From Terriglobia bacterium (GTDB taxonomy: Bacteria; Acidobacteriota; Terriglobia; 20CM-2-55-15): a stretch of DNA of 50,786 nucleotides. This document shows, one piece after another, positions 40,118-48,595 of the stretch. The first letter of the stretch is position 1. Each line of letters opens with the position of its first letter. The position numbers and the translations under genes are program-made. The notes below the pieces were generated by a model, which saw only the letters and a list, made by a program, of their open reading frames with translations, searched no databases and had not been told where the DNA came from. Where the stretch lies: the NCBI GenBank assembly GCA_036496425.1, contig DASXLG010000024.1:1-50786 (forward strand), read 5' to 3'.

Positions 40118-41065
40118 ACTGCCCCCGAGATACCCGGTCTTTGCGCGGATTCTCAGATCGCTCCGACCGGGAACCGCCACTCGCAAGCGATGGAAGCCTG
40201 GGCGCTTCTGGATGTAGTAGCCGAGGTAATACTGCTGGGAGAGTTCCTGGCGAATTTGATTCATGACGGGAGACACCGCCTCGCTTTTCGGCACATACAA
40301 CGTGCGGCCGCCGCTGAGGTCCGACAGCGGCTCCAGGGTGTGCGAGTCCACCAGAATCGGAGAACCGATCGCGATGAAATACAGCAGCACGGCCGAATTC
40401 TGCACTTCCTGAACGACGCGGCCGTGGCCGGCGTTGCTGGCGTTGTCATCACCATCGGTGAAAACAATCAATGCCTTGCGCGGGCGATCCGACCTTTCCA
40501 CTCGTTCCATCGAATACAGCAGGCCGTCGAAGAGAGACGAGGTGCCGAAAGCCTGCACCTTTGTGAGAGCGTCCTCAAGGTCGCGCTGGGGCTGTGAAGA
40601 CGTGTGGACAAGCCGAACATTGGTTCCAAACGAAACGACGAAGTACTCATCGGTTTTAGGCAGAGCCCGCGTGAAATCGCGGATGCCGCGTTTCATAAAC
40701 GGCATGATGTCGACCATACTGCCGCTGCTGTCCATCAACAGTCCGATGGATGAATCGACCTTATCCTGCTTTTCGAAGATCTGGATATCCTGCGGCTGGT
40801 CGTCCTCGTAAACCCGGAAATCGCTCTTGCTCAAGTTGGAAACAAAGTTCCCCTGCGGATCTTTGACGGTGGCGAAAAGGCTGACGAGGTTGACGTCGAC
40901 CTTGAGCGTCTGAGAAGCGAACAGGAAGGAACACAAGAAGCATAAGAGGCACAAGACAATGAAAACCGGCCTGTACCCGTTGCCTCTGCCGTGTGCTATC
41001 GCAAGTTGCAGCATTGGAGGTTTCTGCATTTCAAATTTCAAATGAAGGAACTTCGAATGATGCAA
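40115..41065 (-). CDS. Secreted von Willebrand A domain protein (VWFA-related Acidobacterial type)
   Basis: A 316-residue protein whose body starts with a signal peptide (FIVLCLLCFLCSFLFASQ) and a short VKDPQGNFVSNLSKSDFRVYEDD beta domain. A VWA domain follows with an intact metal site: D-x-S-x-S (DSSGSM), the GTSSLFDGL threonine loop, and the FTDGDDNAS aspartate. This pairing is characteristic of Acidobacteriota proteins. The first ~28 residues of the open frame are encoded by repeat A6, so the true start is uncertain: it may be one of the ATGs in the repeat (such as MQKPPM) or a non-ATG codon after it. VWA domains bind protein partners; the role is unknown. Confidence 0.88.
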   Translation of the reverse strand: MHHSKFLHLKFEMQKPPMLQLAIAHGRGNGYRPVFIVLCLLCFLCSFLFASQTLKVDVNLVSLFATVKDPQGNFVSNLSKSDFRVYEDDQPQDIQIFEKQDKVDSSIGLLMDSSGSMVDIMPFMKRGIRDFTRALPKTDEYFVVSFGTNVRLVHTSSQPQRDLEDALTKVQAFGTSSLFDGLLYSMERVERSDRPRKALIVFTDGDDNASNAGHGRVVQEVQNSAVLLYFIAIGSPILVDSHTLEPLSDLSGGRTLYVPKSEAVSPVMNQIRQELSQQYYLGYYIQKRPGFHRLRVAVPGRSDLRIRAKTGYLGGS

Positions 41066-41073
41066 TATTGCAT
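40998..41073. repeat. ATTGGAAATTGCATCATT palindrome, copy A6, overlapping a gene start
   Basis: Diverged copy: CTATCGCAAGTTGCAGCATT at the left, AATGATGCAATATTGCATA at the right. It overlaps the first ~25 codons of the VWA reading frame and ends 13 bases before the stop of the next gene. Confidence 0.88.
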
Positions 41074-41086
41074 ACGTTTTTTACCA

Positions 41087-44000
41087 TCAGCTCCCGACCT
41101 GCAGTTCTCGATATAGACGGTAAATCGCAGGATTGGTGGCGAAAATTCTGTGCCCTTTTTCCACAACCCGGAGAGCGTCCTTTTTCCGTCCCGCGTTTGT
41201 ATACAGGTTTGCAAGCTTCACATAGACGTCGGGATCGCGATCAAAAGCATACCGCACGACGAACTCATATTCCTTGATCGCATCCTCCGTGTCCTTGCCT
41301 TTTTCATAGACCCGAGCCAACCGGTAGTGCGCCCAGTAAACATACGGGTCGGCATGTAAGGCGGCCTGGAGCGCCTCCCCTCCCTGTTCGGTCTGATCCG
41401 CAGCCAGACGATAATCGCCCAGCATTGCCCAGAAATGGCCGGGCTGCTGAGGCTGGGTCGCCACGTACTTTTCCATCCAATCGCCCGCCTCACTCCAGGA
41501 TTGATCTTTTGCCGCCAGTTCGGCAAGTTTCCTGAAAGGAAGCGGACGTGACGGATCGGCCTTGACGGAGTTTTCGTAATGACGTTTCGCGTCACTGGCA
41601 TTTCCCATCGCGTCGTACAGCAGGCCCGCCAGCTCCTCCGCTTCCCCCCGCAGGGGACTGTCCGGCTTCAGCTGCATGTCGGCCTCTTTCAGAGAGTCCG
41701 CAGCGCGCACAAAGTTTCCGGAATCCATATTCAACTTGGCGATTGCCAGTTGAAGCGATGCAGGCTCCTTTTTGGGAGCCTGCGCCAGACGAGCCATCGC
41801 CTGGTTGGCCAGGTTCGTCCGCTTGAAGACCAGAAACGGTTCGATCATTCCGGAATAGGCGCTCTCCGGGTCGGCCACGGCTCCAGCCGGCAGCAGGCCA
41901 TCCTTCGATTCGTACAGCAGATCGAGATTCAGATCGCGGGTGTCGGTAAAGAGTTGCCGGGGCGCGTGGAATTCCAGCAACGGATGGTCGTCGGTATTGC
42001 GGCGCGCATGAGACGCGAATTTCCGTACAGCATCGCTGGACATTACGTAGTATCCCAGGAGTCCTTCCGGCTGATCGGTGTGAAGGAAATCGCGGAAATC
42101 CCGAACCATGCTGGGATCGGAGCGAACGATGTCCGCCACACGCGACATATCGAGTTTCTGCGGCTGCCGGCTTGCGATGATGATCAAATCGGAATCTGTC
42201 ACCCAGACCGAGACTTCAGGGAACTTCCGCTGAACCTCATACAACACCATCCGCAGATCCTCGGGATCGAGTTCGTAGAGCTGAATCCATTGCGCGAAAA
42301 TTCCGTCCGGTTTGAGGACCTGCGAAGCGCGATCATAAAACTCCGCCGTAAAAAGGCTGGCAACGCCCGCGATCCAGGGATTCGACGGCTCCGAAATGAT
42401 GATGTCGTACTGCTTGCGCGTCGTATTCATGTAATTGCGCGCGTCGTTGAAGATGAGGTGGACTTTCGGATTTTCGTAGCTCTTTCGATTGATCGTCGAA
42501 AACCAGGGAGCGGCGCCATAGACGGCAGGCTCGATTTCAATACAGTCGATGTCTTGAAGCTCCTTGATCGAAGTCACAGCGCCGACGGTCACGCCGGAAC
42601 CGTAGCCGATCACCAGCGCATCCTTCGGATTCGGATGGTAGAAGCCCGGCAACCAGCCCACGGTCAATTGCGTGATCATGTCGTCGCGGTTGGACGCATC
42701 GACTTTGCCGTTCGTCCGCAGAGCGAGGTAGTTCTCTCCCTTGCGGACGGAGATCGTCGCATTGTTGCCTTCCTTGAAGTACACCACGTCCGTGTCCTGA
42801 TAGTTCTCGTCCACGGTGAGCTCCGGCCGTGAACCGAGCGCCTTCGCATAAACCAGGATGCCGCGATCCAGGGAGGCCGGCTTCCAGAACATGCCGCCCC
42901 GCATTGAAACGGTGGCAACCAGCAGAAGGACGGCGGCAATGCCTTGCGCAAACTTCGCCGTTCGGGCTTCCGTGAGCAACAGAAGCGCGATCGCCGAATT
43001 GAAGAACAGGCCTACCAGGATCGTTCGTTCCGTGCCGATAAGGGGCATCAGGACAAATCCGCCGAGCAGCGACCCGATAATCGCGCCCACCGTGTTGATC
43101 GAATAGATATTGCCGATGCTGCGGCCGAGGATGGTGAATTTGCTCGAATACAACTGGCTTGCGATCGGAAAACTCGCCCCCATGCACAGCGTGGCCAGAA
43201 TCATCAGGCCGGCGCAGAGAATGAACTGGATCGTGAGGATTGCCGGGAAAGAATAAAAAAACGCCCGGATCAGCGCCAGCAACGCGTACGGCGCGGCCAG
43301 GTAGCCCAGCAGAAAAACCACGCCGCCGATCGCCACTCCAACCTGCATCAATCCAAGCAGCCGGAGCGTAGCCACGGGCTTGCGCCGGCTGACGATCGAA
43401 CTGCCCAGCGCGATACCGATCAGAAACGTCACCAGCATGATGGAGAAGGCGTAGGTCGAACTGCCGATGATCGCCGAGAGCGCGCGGGTCCACGACACCT
43501 CATACATCATCGAGACAAAACCGGAAACCGCCAGAGTCATCAGCACCAGGCGGTCCGCGGCCGGATTCGAACTGCGGATATCATCCGCTGCCATGGAAAC
43601 AGGCGTCTCCTGTTCGGCAGGACCGGGCCTTCGAGCCGCCTCGTGAATGCGGCTCGACATCCATATCGCGAACACGCCGATGATGACGTTGATGCTCGCA
43701 ATGATGATCGTGGTCCGGATATTTCCGATTCCTGGAATAAGCACAAGCGCCGCCAGCAAGGAACCTGCGGCCGCGCCAAACGTGTTGAGCGCATACAAGA
43801 CGCCGACCTTGCCTTCCACCTCGTCAAGGCGTTCTGTAAAAAAGCGCGTCAGAACGGGCAGAGTGCCGCCCATCAGAAACGTCGGCGTGATCAGAACGAT
43901 GAAGCTGGTTCCGAAGCGGACGATGCCGCCGCCCGCTGGAATCGAAGAAAGGGCCGGAGCCATCGCCCAGTAAAACGTATCCAGCGCCCGGAACACCAGG

Positions 44001-44296
44001 GGCACCAGGGCCGCGGAAATACCGATCCCGATCTCCAGCAGGCCATAGAGCCGCAACGGATTCTGCGTCCGGTCGGCCCGCCGGCCCAGTTTCCAGCTTC
44101 CCAGCGCCAGCCCGGCCATGAACGCGCCAAGCACCGTCGAGATCGCGTGGGACGTGTTCCCGAATACAAGACCGGTCAGGCGCACCCAGATGACTTCGTA
44201 AACCAGGCCGGTGGCGCCGGACAGGAAGAAGATGACATAGAAGATCGAGGTTGAATTCAAGCGTTTGGCAAACATACGGCGGGGATTGTAATGCAA
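41087..44296 (-). CDS. MFS-like / spermidine-synthase-like / TPR fusion membrane protein
   Basis: A 1069-residue three-part protein. Residues about 12-460 contain some 12 hydrophobic spans of an MFS-like transporter region (SGATGLVYEVIWVRLTGLVFG at the start). Residues about 480-740 form a spermidine-synthase-like Rossmann domain: VIGYGSGVTVGAV near 563 (SAM site), CIEIEPAV, NDARNYM near 617, and DIIISEPSNPW near 630. Residues about 820-1069 are TPR repeats. Fused MFS/SpdSyn proteins are common in Acidobacteriota, but their substrates are not established. The PSNPW in place of the usual DSTDP means decarboxy-SAM chemistry cannot be assumed. It stands alone between repeats. Confidence 0.88.
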   Translation of the reverse strand: MHYNPRRMFAKRLNSTSIFYVIFFLSGATGLVYEVIWVRLTGLVFGNTSHAISTVLGAFMAGLALGSWKLGRRADRTQNPLRLYGLLEIGIGISAALVPLVFRALDTFYWAMAPALSSIPAGGGIVRFGTSFIVLITPTFLMGGTLPVLTRFFTERLDEVEGKVGVLYALNTFGAAAGSLLAALVLIPGIGNIRTTIIIASINVIIGVFAIWMSSRIHEAARRPGPAEQETPVSMAADDIRSSNPAADRLVLMTLAVSGFVSMMYEVSWTRALSAIIGSSTYAFSIMLVTFLIGIALGSSIVSRRKPVATLRLLGLMQVGVAIGGVVFLLGYLAAPYALLALIRAFFYSFPAILTIQFILCAGLMILATLCMGASFPIASQLYSSKFTILGRSIGNIYSINTVGAIIGSLLGGFVLMPLIGTERTILVGLFFNSAIALLLLTEARTAKFAQGIAAVLLLVATVSMRGGMFWKPASLDRGILVYAKALGSRPELTVDENYQDTDVVYFKEGNNATISVRKGENYLALRTNGKVDASNRDDMITQLTVGWLPGFYHPNPKDALVIGYGSGVTVGAVTSIKELQDIDCIEIEPAVYGAAPWFSTINRKSYENPKVHLIFNDARNYMNTTRKQYDIIISEPSNPWIAGVASLFTAEFYDRASQVLKPDGIFAQWIQLYELDPEDLRMVLYEVQRKFPEVSVWVTDSDLIIIASRQPQKLDMSRVADIVRSDPSMVRDFRDFLHTDQPEGLLGYYVMSSDAVRKFASHARRNTDDHPLLEFHAPRQLFTDTRDLNLDLLYESKDGLLPAGAVADPESAYSGMIEPFLVFKRTNLANQAMARLAQAPKKEPASLQLAIAKLNMDSGNFVRAADSLKEADMQLKPDSPLRGEAEELAGLLYDAMGNASDAKRHYENSVKADPSRPLPFRKLAELAAKDQSWSEAGDWMEKYVATQPQQPGHFWAMLGDYRLAADQTEQGGEALQAALHADPYVYWAHYRLARVYEKGKDTEDAIKEYEFVVRYAFDRDPDVYVKLANLYTNAGRKKDALRVVEKGHRIFATNPAIYRLYRELQVGS

Positions 44297-44322
44297 TGAA
44301 TGGAAAATAATGGTTTGAAAAT

Positions 44323-44366
44323 ATTGGAGGTTGCAGCATTGGAGGTTGCTTCAATGCATCATTTTG
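44323..44366. repeat. Partial ATTGGAGGTTGCAGCATTGG repeat, copy A7
   Basis: A degenerate half copy: ATTGGAGGTTGCAGCATTGG followed by GAGGTTGCTTCAATGCATCA. It lacks a clear second arm. It lies between the divergent fusion-protein and four-helix-bundle genes. Confidence 0.7.
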
Positions 44367-44393
44367 GGAATCACGCGTGCCTGAGGACGGCTC

Positions 44394-44765
44394 ATGAATG
44401 CGACCCCATCAAGAGGCATTGAGCTTCAAAGGCGGCTGGTCCAGTTTGCAGCGCAAATACTGACGCTCTGCCCGAAGCTACGCCGAACGCAGATAGGCCG
44501 GCATATATCCAGTCAGATGCTGCGATCCGCCAGCGCTACAGCAGCAAATTACGCTGAAGCGCGTGCCGCCGAAAGCAGGATGGACTTCATCCACAAGCTG
44601 AGGATTGTGTTGAAGGAACTGAATGAGACGGACGTCTGGCTTCAACTGATTAACGAAACGGCGCTGGTACCCGCGGAAATTACACAACCGATAGTCGCGG
44701 AAAACCAGGAACTTTGCCGGATTGTCGCCGCTTCAGTTCGAACGGCACGCCAACTTAATCAATAG
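44394..44765 (+). CDS. Four-helix bundle protein (23S rRNA intervening-sequence type)
   Basis: A 123-residue, all-helical protein of the four-helix-bundle family often encoded in intervening sequences of 23S rRNA genes. The typical sequence runs are LRRTQIGRHISSQMLRSA, then SATAANYAEARAAES, then FIHKLRIVLKELNETDVWL. Here it stands alone in the chromosome, with repeat pieces A7 and A8 on both sides, which fits a past movement. A TGAGGA lies upstream of the ATG. Function unknown. Confidence 0.88.
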   Translation: MNATPSRGIELQRRLVQFAAQILTLCPKLRRTQIGRHISSQMLRSASATAANYAEARAAESRMDFIHKLRIVLKELNETDVWLQLINETALVPAEITQPIVAENQELCRIVAASVRTARQLNQ

Positions 44766-44802
44766 TTTCCAAATTCAGATGCGGAAACCGCCAAATCGGC
44801 GA

Positions 44803-44854
44803 TTTCTTCATTGATGCAATGAAACAACTTCCAATTTCCAATTTGAAATTTGAA
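44803..44854. repeat. Partial ATTGCATCAATG-type repeat, copy A8
   Basis: GATTTCTTCATTGATGCAAT then GAAACAACTTCCAATTTCCA, matching the right half of family A copies. It is followed by AATTTGAAATTTGAAGG. Confidence 0.7.
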
Positions 44855-44858
44855 GGAG

Positions 44859-44906
44859 AAAAAAAGAAAGGGCGGGAAACCTCCATCCTGGAGGTTGCTC
44901 CCGCCC
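44859..44906 (-). terminator. Rho-independent terminator of the kinase/sigma operon
   Basis: On the minus strand GGGCGGGAGCAACCTCC and GGAGGTTTCCCGCCC form a long stem, followed by TTTCTTTTTTT. It is 7 bases past the end of the histidine-kinase gene, so it ends the 47551-44913 operon. Confidence 0.9.
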
Positions 44907-44912
44907 TACAGC

Positions 44913-46016
44913 CTAAAGAGGGAGGCTTATTAGGAAAGTCGTTCCGCGGTCGCTGGTCTGGACGTCGATGGCACCGTGGTGCTCATCCATCACCTGTCTG
45001 GTGATGTAGAGACCGAGTCCCGTACCGCGTTCACCTTTGGTCGTGAAGAAGGGATTAAAAATCTTGTCGATATTCACCCGTGAAATTCCGGGTCCCGTAT
45101 CGGAAATCGCAATTTGAAGCCGGCTGCCGTCGACGCGGGCTGTAATGGATACGCAGCGTCTATCCCGGTCCGCCATAACGTCGGCGGCGTTCTGAAGGAT
45201 ATTGACGACAGCCTGAACCATCTGCCAGCGATCCATCCGGATCATCGGTATTTCCGGTTCAAGCTGGACATCGACATCGACGAACTGGGAACGGGTGTAC
45301 GGCTGGATGAACCGCAGAGCGTCCGAGATGATTTCGGCGATGTCGCACGGTTCGGTCCGTTTTGTCCGCTTTTTGCTGAAGTCGAGCATCCGCTTCGTCA
45401 TCTCCTCGATGCGCCGCGAGGCCCGGTCGATCACTTCGAAGTTGATTCTCAAGGGGTGCCCGGCGGGCAGACTTTCTTCAACAAACTGGAGATGACCGCG
45501 AACGAGCGTGAGCGGATTCGTCACCTCATGAGCAAAACAGGCGGACAGTTCACCGATTGTGATCAAGCGTGAGAAGTGCAGGAGTTCATCTGTACTGAAA
45601 TTGGTTCTGGTCTGGCCCGAACCGGCGTCGATCAGGAGTTCGGCGGCGGCGGGGCCGTATTCCAATAGCCTACCCAGATCGTCAGCAGTGAATGTCCCTG
45701 GCTGGCCGGAATAACCCACAAGCACGCCGATGATGTGGCTGCCCTGCAGGACCGGGGCAGCGATCATCCGGGAATCGTCAACCACGATCGGTCCCCAGTC
45801 CCGCAGCCGCGCCAGGAGGTCGGCGGCCAGGTTGACCGGGGTCTCCGGTTCCGCACCCGCAATCGCCTGAATGCGGATCGAATCCTTTTCCGGGATCGCG
45901 ACCAGGGCATAATCACACTTCAGGAGGTTGCGAACATACAATGCGACTTCCTGATACGGCCCGGGGGAGGCAAGTCCAGATCCTTTGAACTCGACAACCT
46001 TGAAGTTCTCGTTCAT
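44913..46016 (-). CDS. Soluble GAF-type sensor histidine kinase
   Basis: A 367-residue cytosolic histidine kinase. Residues about 20-130 look like a GAF-type sensor (YVRNLLKCDYALVAIPEKD, then PVLQGSHIIGVLVGYSG). HisKA has the H-box AHEVTNPLTL with the phospho-histidine near 163. The ATPase domain has the N-box VVNILQNAADVM, G1 DTGPGIS and G2 GTGLGLYI. All key residues are present. No response regulator is in the operon; its partner may be elsewhere, for example the lone receiver at 4895. It overlaps the ECF gene stop (ATGA). As part of a sigma/anti-sigma operon, it may add a second signal input. Confidence 0.9.
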   Translation of the reverse strand: MNENFKVVEFKGSGLASPGPYQEVALYVRNLLKCDYALVAIPEKDSIRIQAIAGAEPETPVNLAADLLARLRDWGPIVVDDSRMIAAPVLQGSHIIGVLVGYSGQPGTFTADDLGRLLEYGPAAAELLIDAGSGQTRTNFSTDELLHFSRLITIGELSACFAHEVTNPLTLVRGHLQFVEESLPAGHPLRINFEVIDRASRRIEEMTKRMLDFSKKRTKRTEPCDIAEIISDALRFIQPYTRSQFVDVDVQLEPEIPMIRMDRWQMVQAVVNILQNAADVMADRDRRCVSITARVDGSRLQIAISDTGPGISRVNIDKIFNPFFTTKGERGTGLGLYITRQVMDEHHGAIDVQTSDRGTTFLISLPL

Positions 46017-46675
46017 GTCTGAATTCTCTTCCTTAATCTCGCGAGTATAGTTTCGACACCGGACTTCGTCAGTTCGAAGCCCGGGTGCCGGGCGATCTCG
46101 CCCGACTGAAAACCGTCGATGTAGTGAAGTTTGAAAATAAGTGCGTTCCTGCGGGCATTCTTGCGGTCCGGATCGCCTTCAACGATCCGCTCTACATCGA
46201 TCCACGACAGGATGGAGCCAAGCTGGCTCGAGTCGAATTCCGGCGAATCCGTCGACGGCATGCCGCCGAGTTCGGCTGCGCGCGCAGTCTCAATGGGGAC
46301 AACCTGGCCCCGCCGCTTGTCGCTTGCGGCCGCCCGTTGATAGTCCTGAACTACCGATGATGAAATCCGCGCCAGGAAAGCCATGACCGAAAACTCCGTC
46401 GTCCCTCGAAAGCCTCTGAGGATCCGGCCGTCGTGTTGGACGAGCCGCAAATAAACCTCCTGCGCCAGGTCCGGAACCACGTCGGCAGCGTCGTCTTGAA
46501 TTCGCCTCAGACGCATGGCTCGCATCAAATAGAGGAAGATCAGACCTTGAAACCGCTCCTGGAACTTTGACCAGAGGACGCGGTCCGTCAACTTCTCTCC
46601 ACACTCGCGCAGTAGATCAGGAGCGGAAGTTTCGCTGGCCTTCTGCCAGCGAAACCGCCGGATGTTGTCAGACAT
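46013..46675 (-). CDS. ECF-like sigma factor (diverged)
   Basis: A 220-residue sigma-70-family protein. The best region 2 match is VPDLAQEVYLRLVQHDGR with VMAFLARISSSVVQDYQR. Region 4 is weaker but present: NALIFKLHYIDGFQSGEIA, then FELTKSGVETILARLRKRI. The linker between them is longer than usual. It starts 3 bases after the anti-sigma stop and overlaps the kinase start (ATGA). The divergent promoter duplication at 47569-47665 is a likely target, as ECF factors often regulate their own operon. Confidence 0.82.
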   Translation of the reverse strand: MSDNIRRFRWQKASETSAPDLLRECGEKLTDRVLWSKFQERFQGLIFLYLMRAMRLRRIQDDAADVVPDLAQEVYLRLVQHDGRILRGFRGTTEFSVMAFLARISSSVVQDYQRAAASDKRRGQVVPIETARAAELGGMPSTDSPEFDSSQLGSILSWIDVERIVEGDPDRKNARRNALIFKLHYIDGFQSGEIARHPGFELTKSGVETILARLRKRIQT

Positions 46676-46678
46676 ATT

Positions 46679-47551
46679 TCAGCGACTTAATCCTTGAAGC
46701 CGTCCTTGCGCTTCCATAGCCCAGTCCGATCGGGGATCCAGAGCCAGGTAGCGCTTCCATTGCGTTTCAGCCATCACGGGCTGGTTGGTACGCTCATAAA
46801 ACAACGCCAGATTGAACACTGCGGCGGCAAATGCCGGATCCTGATCCAGTGCGCGGCGTAATTCTTTTCCAGATTGCTCCAACTTCATCGGATCGCCGCT
46901 TTCCAGATACGCAACCCCCAGATCATTGTGCACGGCCGCCGTGGCCCCTACCTCCCGGGCGGCAATCTCCAGATATGGGATTGCCTTTGGAAAGTCCTTC
47001 TGAAGAAGGTAGAAACGCCCCATCTGATGACTGTCGGCTCCACGACGAGTCATCTCACCGGCAAGAAGCCCGTAGGAAACGCCCGGATCCTCGGGACCGC
47101 GAGTCCGGGCCATCGGAACGTGCGGTTCATCGGCCAGACGCGACTCGAATGGCCGCTGATGAGTCAGTAACAGCTCGACGACTTCGCTTGCCGAGTTGGA
47201 CTCTGCCTGGCGCTCCAGGACAAACCGGACGGAAAGCACTCCGACAATAAGGACCGCTGCAACTCCGATGAACCCCATGAACCGGGAAGGAAATATCCCC
47301 GCGCCGCGGGAAAGCCGCCCGCTGGATTTCTTCCGATCCCACTCAGCAGTAATGACTTGGAGCTTTTGAGTCTCTTCTGCGGCTACTTCTTCGTCCAACA
47401 GCCGCATGAAGAAACCCAACCTGTCCCGGCAGTCATCGCAGGAGATCAGATGGCCTTCACTTGCGGCCTTAAGTGCTGGATCTAGAACGCCTTCCAGGTA
47501 TTCGGTTAAGGTCTCTTCAGCGATGCACTGGCCGTGTTCATTACCTCTCAC
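46679..47551 (-). CDS. Zinc-finger anti-sigma factor with C-terminal TPR repeats
   Basis: A 290-residue membrane protein. The zf-HC2 motif (H-x3-C-x2-C) is in SEGHLISCDDCRDRLG near residue 33-41. One membrane span is at about 92-110 (FIGVAAVLIVGVLSV). The periplasmic part of about 175 residues contains TPR helices (AAVHNDLGVAYLESGDP, then PAFAAAVFNLALFYERTN). GTG start, with GGAGGG upstream. The TPR half may bind a periplasmic partner and so sense a signal. It lies first in the operon, before the sigma factor, and is divergent from the Tat-protein/CHAT genes. Confidence 0.85.
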   Translation of the reverse strand: MRGNEHGQCIAEETLTEYLEGVLDPALKAASEGHLISCDDCRDRLGFFMRLLDEEVAAEETQKLQVITAEWDRKKSSGRLSRGAGIFPSRFMGFIGVAAVLIVGVLSVRFVLERQAESNSASEVVELLLTHQRPFESRLADEPHVPMARTRGPEDPGVSYGLLAGEMTRRGADSHQMGRFYLLQKDFPKAIPYLEIAAREVGATAAVHNDLGVAYLESGDPMKLEQSGKELRRALDQDPAFAAAVFNLALFYERTNQPVMAETQWKRYLALDPRSDWAMEAQGRLQGLSR

Positions 47552-47568
47552 CTATTTACCCTCCTACT

Positions 47569-47665
47569 AGAAGAAGACGTAATCCGCGTGCGCCAACACG
47601 CAAAAAATTTTTCAAATTTAAAAAAATTATTTGAATGTCGGGGCTAAGGAATTACGTCTTCTTAA
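47569..47665. promoter_or_regulatory. Duplicated, divergently oriented promoter-like sequence
   Basis: Two 37-base sequences face outward, one per strand. The final 13 bases are identical (ATTACGTCTTCTT), and the 24 bases before them match at 14 positions with no gap, including TTTG, TGT-x-GG and GC. The CGTC inside suits an ECF -10 element and TGT-x-GG a -35 element 13 bases upstream. The left copy points toward the anti-sigma operon and the right toward the Tat-protein gene. An AT-rich stretch (47601-47632) separates them. Recognition by the local sigma factor is inferred. Confidence 0.65.
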
Positions 47666-47746
47666 GTAAATGGGGTTTTTCCGCCACTGGGCTGAAAACC
47701 GGAAGTCGCTGTTCAAACCTAAAAACAACTAAAGAAGGAGTCCCAG

Positions 47747-48568
47747 ATGAAACGAATGAATCGACGTGAATTTATCGGTGTTGTCGCCGGCGCCGGCGCT
47801 ATGTCCATGGCAATTCCAGCACTTGCATCCACCTCTGCAGTAGATACCGCTGGGGCAGATATAACTTCTCTATATGTTAAAGGCCTGGTCATGGTCGACC
47901 TCGGAAACCCGGAAGTGATCCGGCTCGGTTTTCCGAAGGCCCCCGGTCACAAAGCTACATTGTCTGTGGTACCGCAAGTTGGAGAAAAAAGGATTCTCGC
48001 TATTAAAGGAAAAGGCGCCATCGATGCTCCCGGCGTTGCGTCCGCCGACCCGAAGATCGTAGCGCCGGAATTGATCCGCATGAAGGAGTTCTACGGGAAC
48101 GACGTCAAATCTCACATCGATCAATGCCCCGGATTGATTTCAATTCCGCGGAATGCCATTCGATCTATAACGACGTCGGAAGTGACGCCGGTCCGTTATA
48201 CCTTCGTCCGCGCCGACAACGGCCAGGAAGTGACATCATTCCGACCGCGCCAGGTTGCGGATGCCCTGAGGATTGATTTATCATCGGCCGGCACGTTGAA
48301 ACTGGACGAAGGCAAGGTCAATATTCCGCTCCAGACAACCCGTGAGCTGCGGGTGGAATATACCGCGGAAAGAATGGACTCTACGGACCCGTTCGCCGAT
48401 CACTTCCACCACTATTTCCCGTACGTCGAGCGGCCAGCGGCGCTTGATTTCGACGTTGTCCCGAGGAAAGTCGGTGCGACCGGCGATCCGGCGCCGACGC
48501 CGCACGCCGGCCATCATTTCATGATGCTTGACGCCTGGATCATGTGCAGTCTGGTTGCAGTTCCCTAG
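47747..48568 (+). CDS. Tat-exported protein of unknown function
   Basis: A 273-residue protein with AAGGAG six bases before the ATG. The signal peptide has the twin-arginine motif (MNRREFIG), a short hydrophobic core and an A-x-A-like site (ALAST). The mature part (about 30-273) has no motif I recognise. It has a His/Pro-rich patch near 220-265 (FADHFHHYFPYVE, PHAGHHFMML) that could bind a metal. The Tat route suggests it folds before export. It is followed closely by the CHAT gene and lies under the divergent promoter shared with the sigma operon. Confidence 0.82.
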   Translation: MKRMNRREFIGVVAGAGAMSMAIPALASTSAVDTAGADITSLYVKGLVMVDLGNPEVIRLGFPKAPGHKATLSVVPQVGEKRILAIKGKGAIDAPGVASADPKIVAPELIRMKEFYGNDVKSHIDQCPGLISIPRNAIRSITTSEVTPVRYTFVRADNGQEVTSFRPRQVADALRIDLSSAGTLKLDEGKVNIPLQTTRELRVEYTAERMDSTDPFADHFHHYFPYVERPAALDFDVVPRKVGATGDPAPTPHAGHHFMMLDAWIMCSLVAVP

Positions 48569-48595
48569 TTGAACGGCCCGGGCGAAGGAGGAGAC

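Noticed and set aside
42944-44254. 436-codon plus-strand open frame opposite the MFS/SpdSyn fusion
   Set aside because: Highly charged shadow translation; the minus strand has clear membrane spans.
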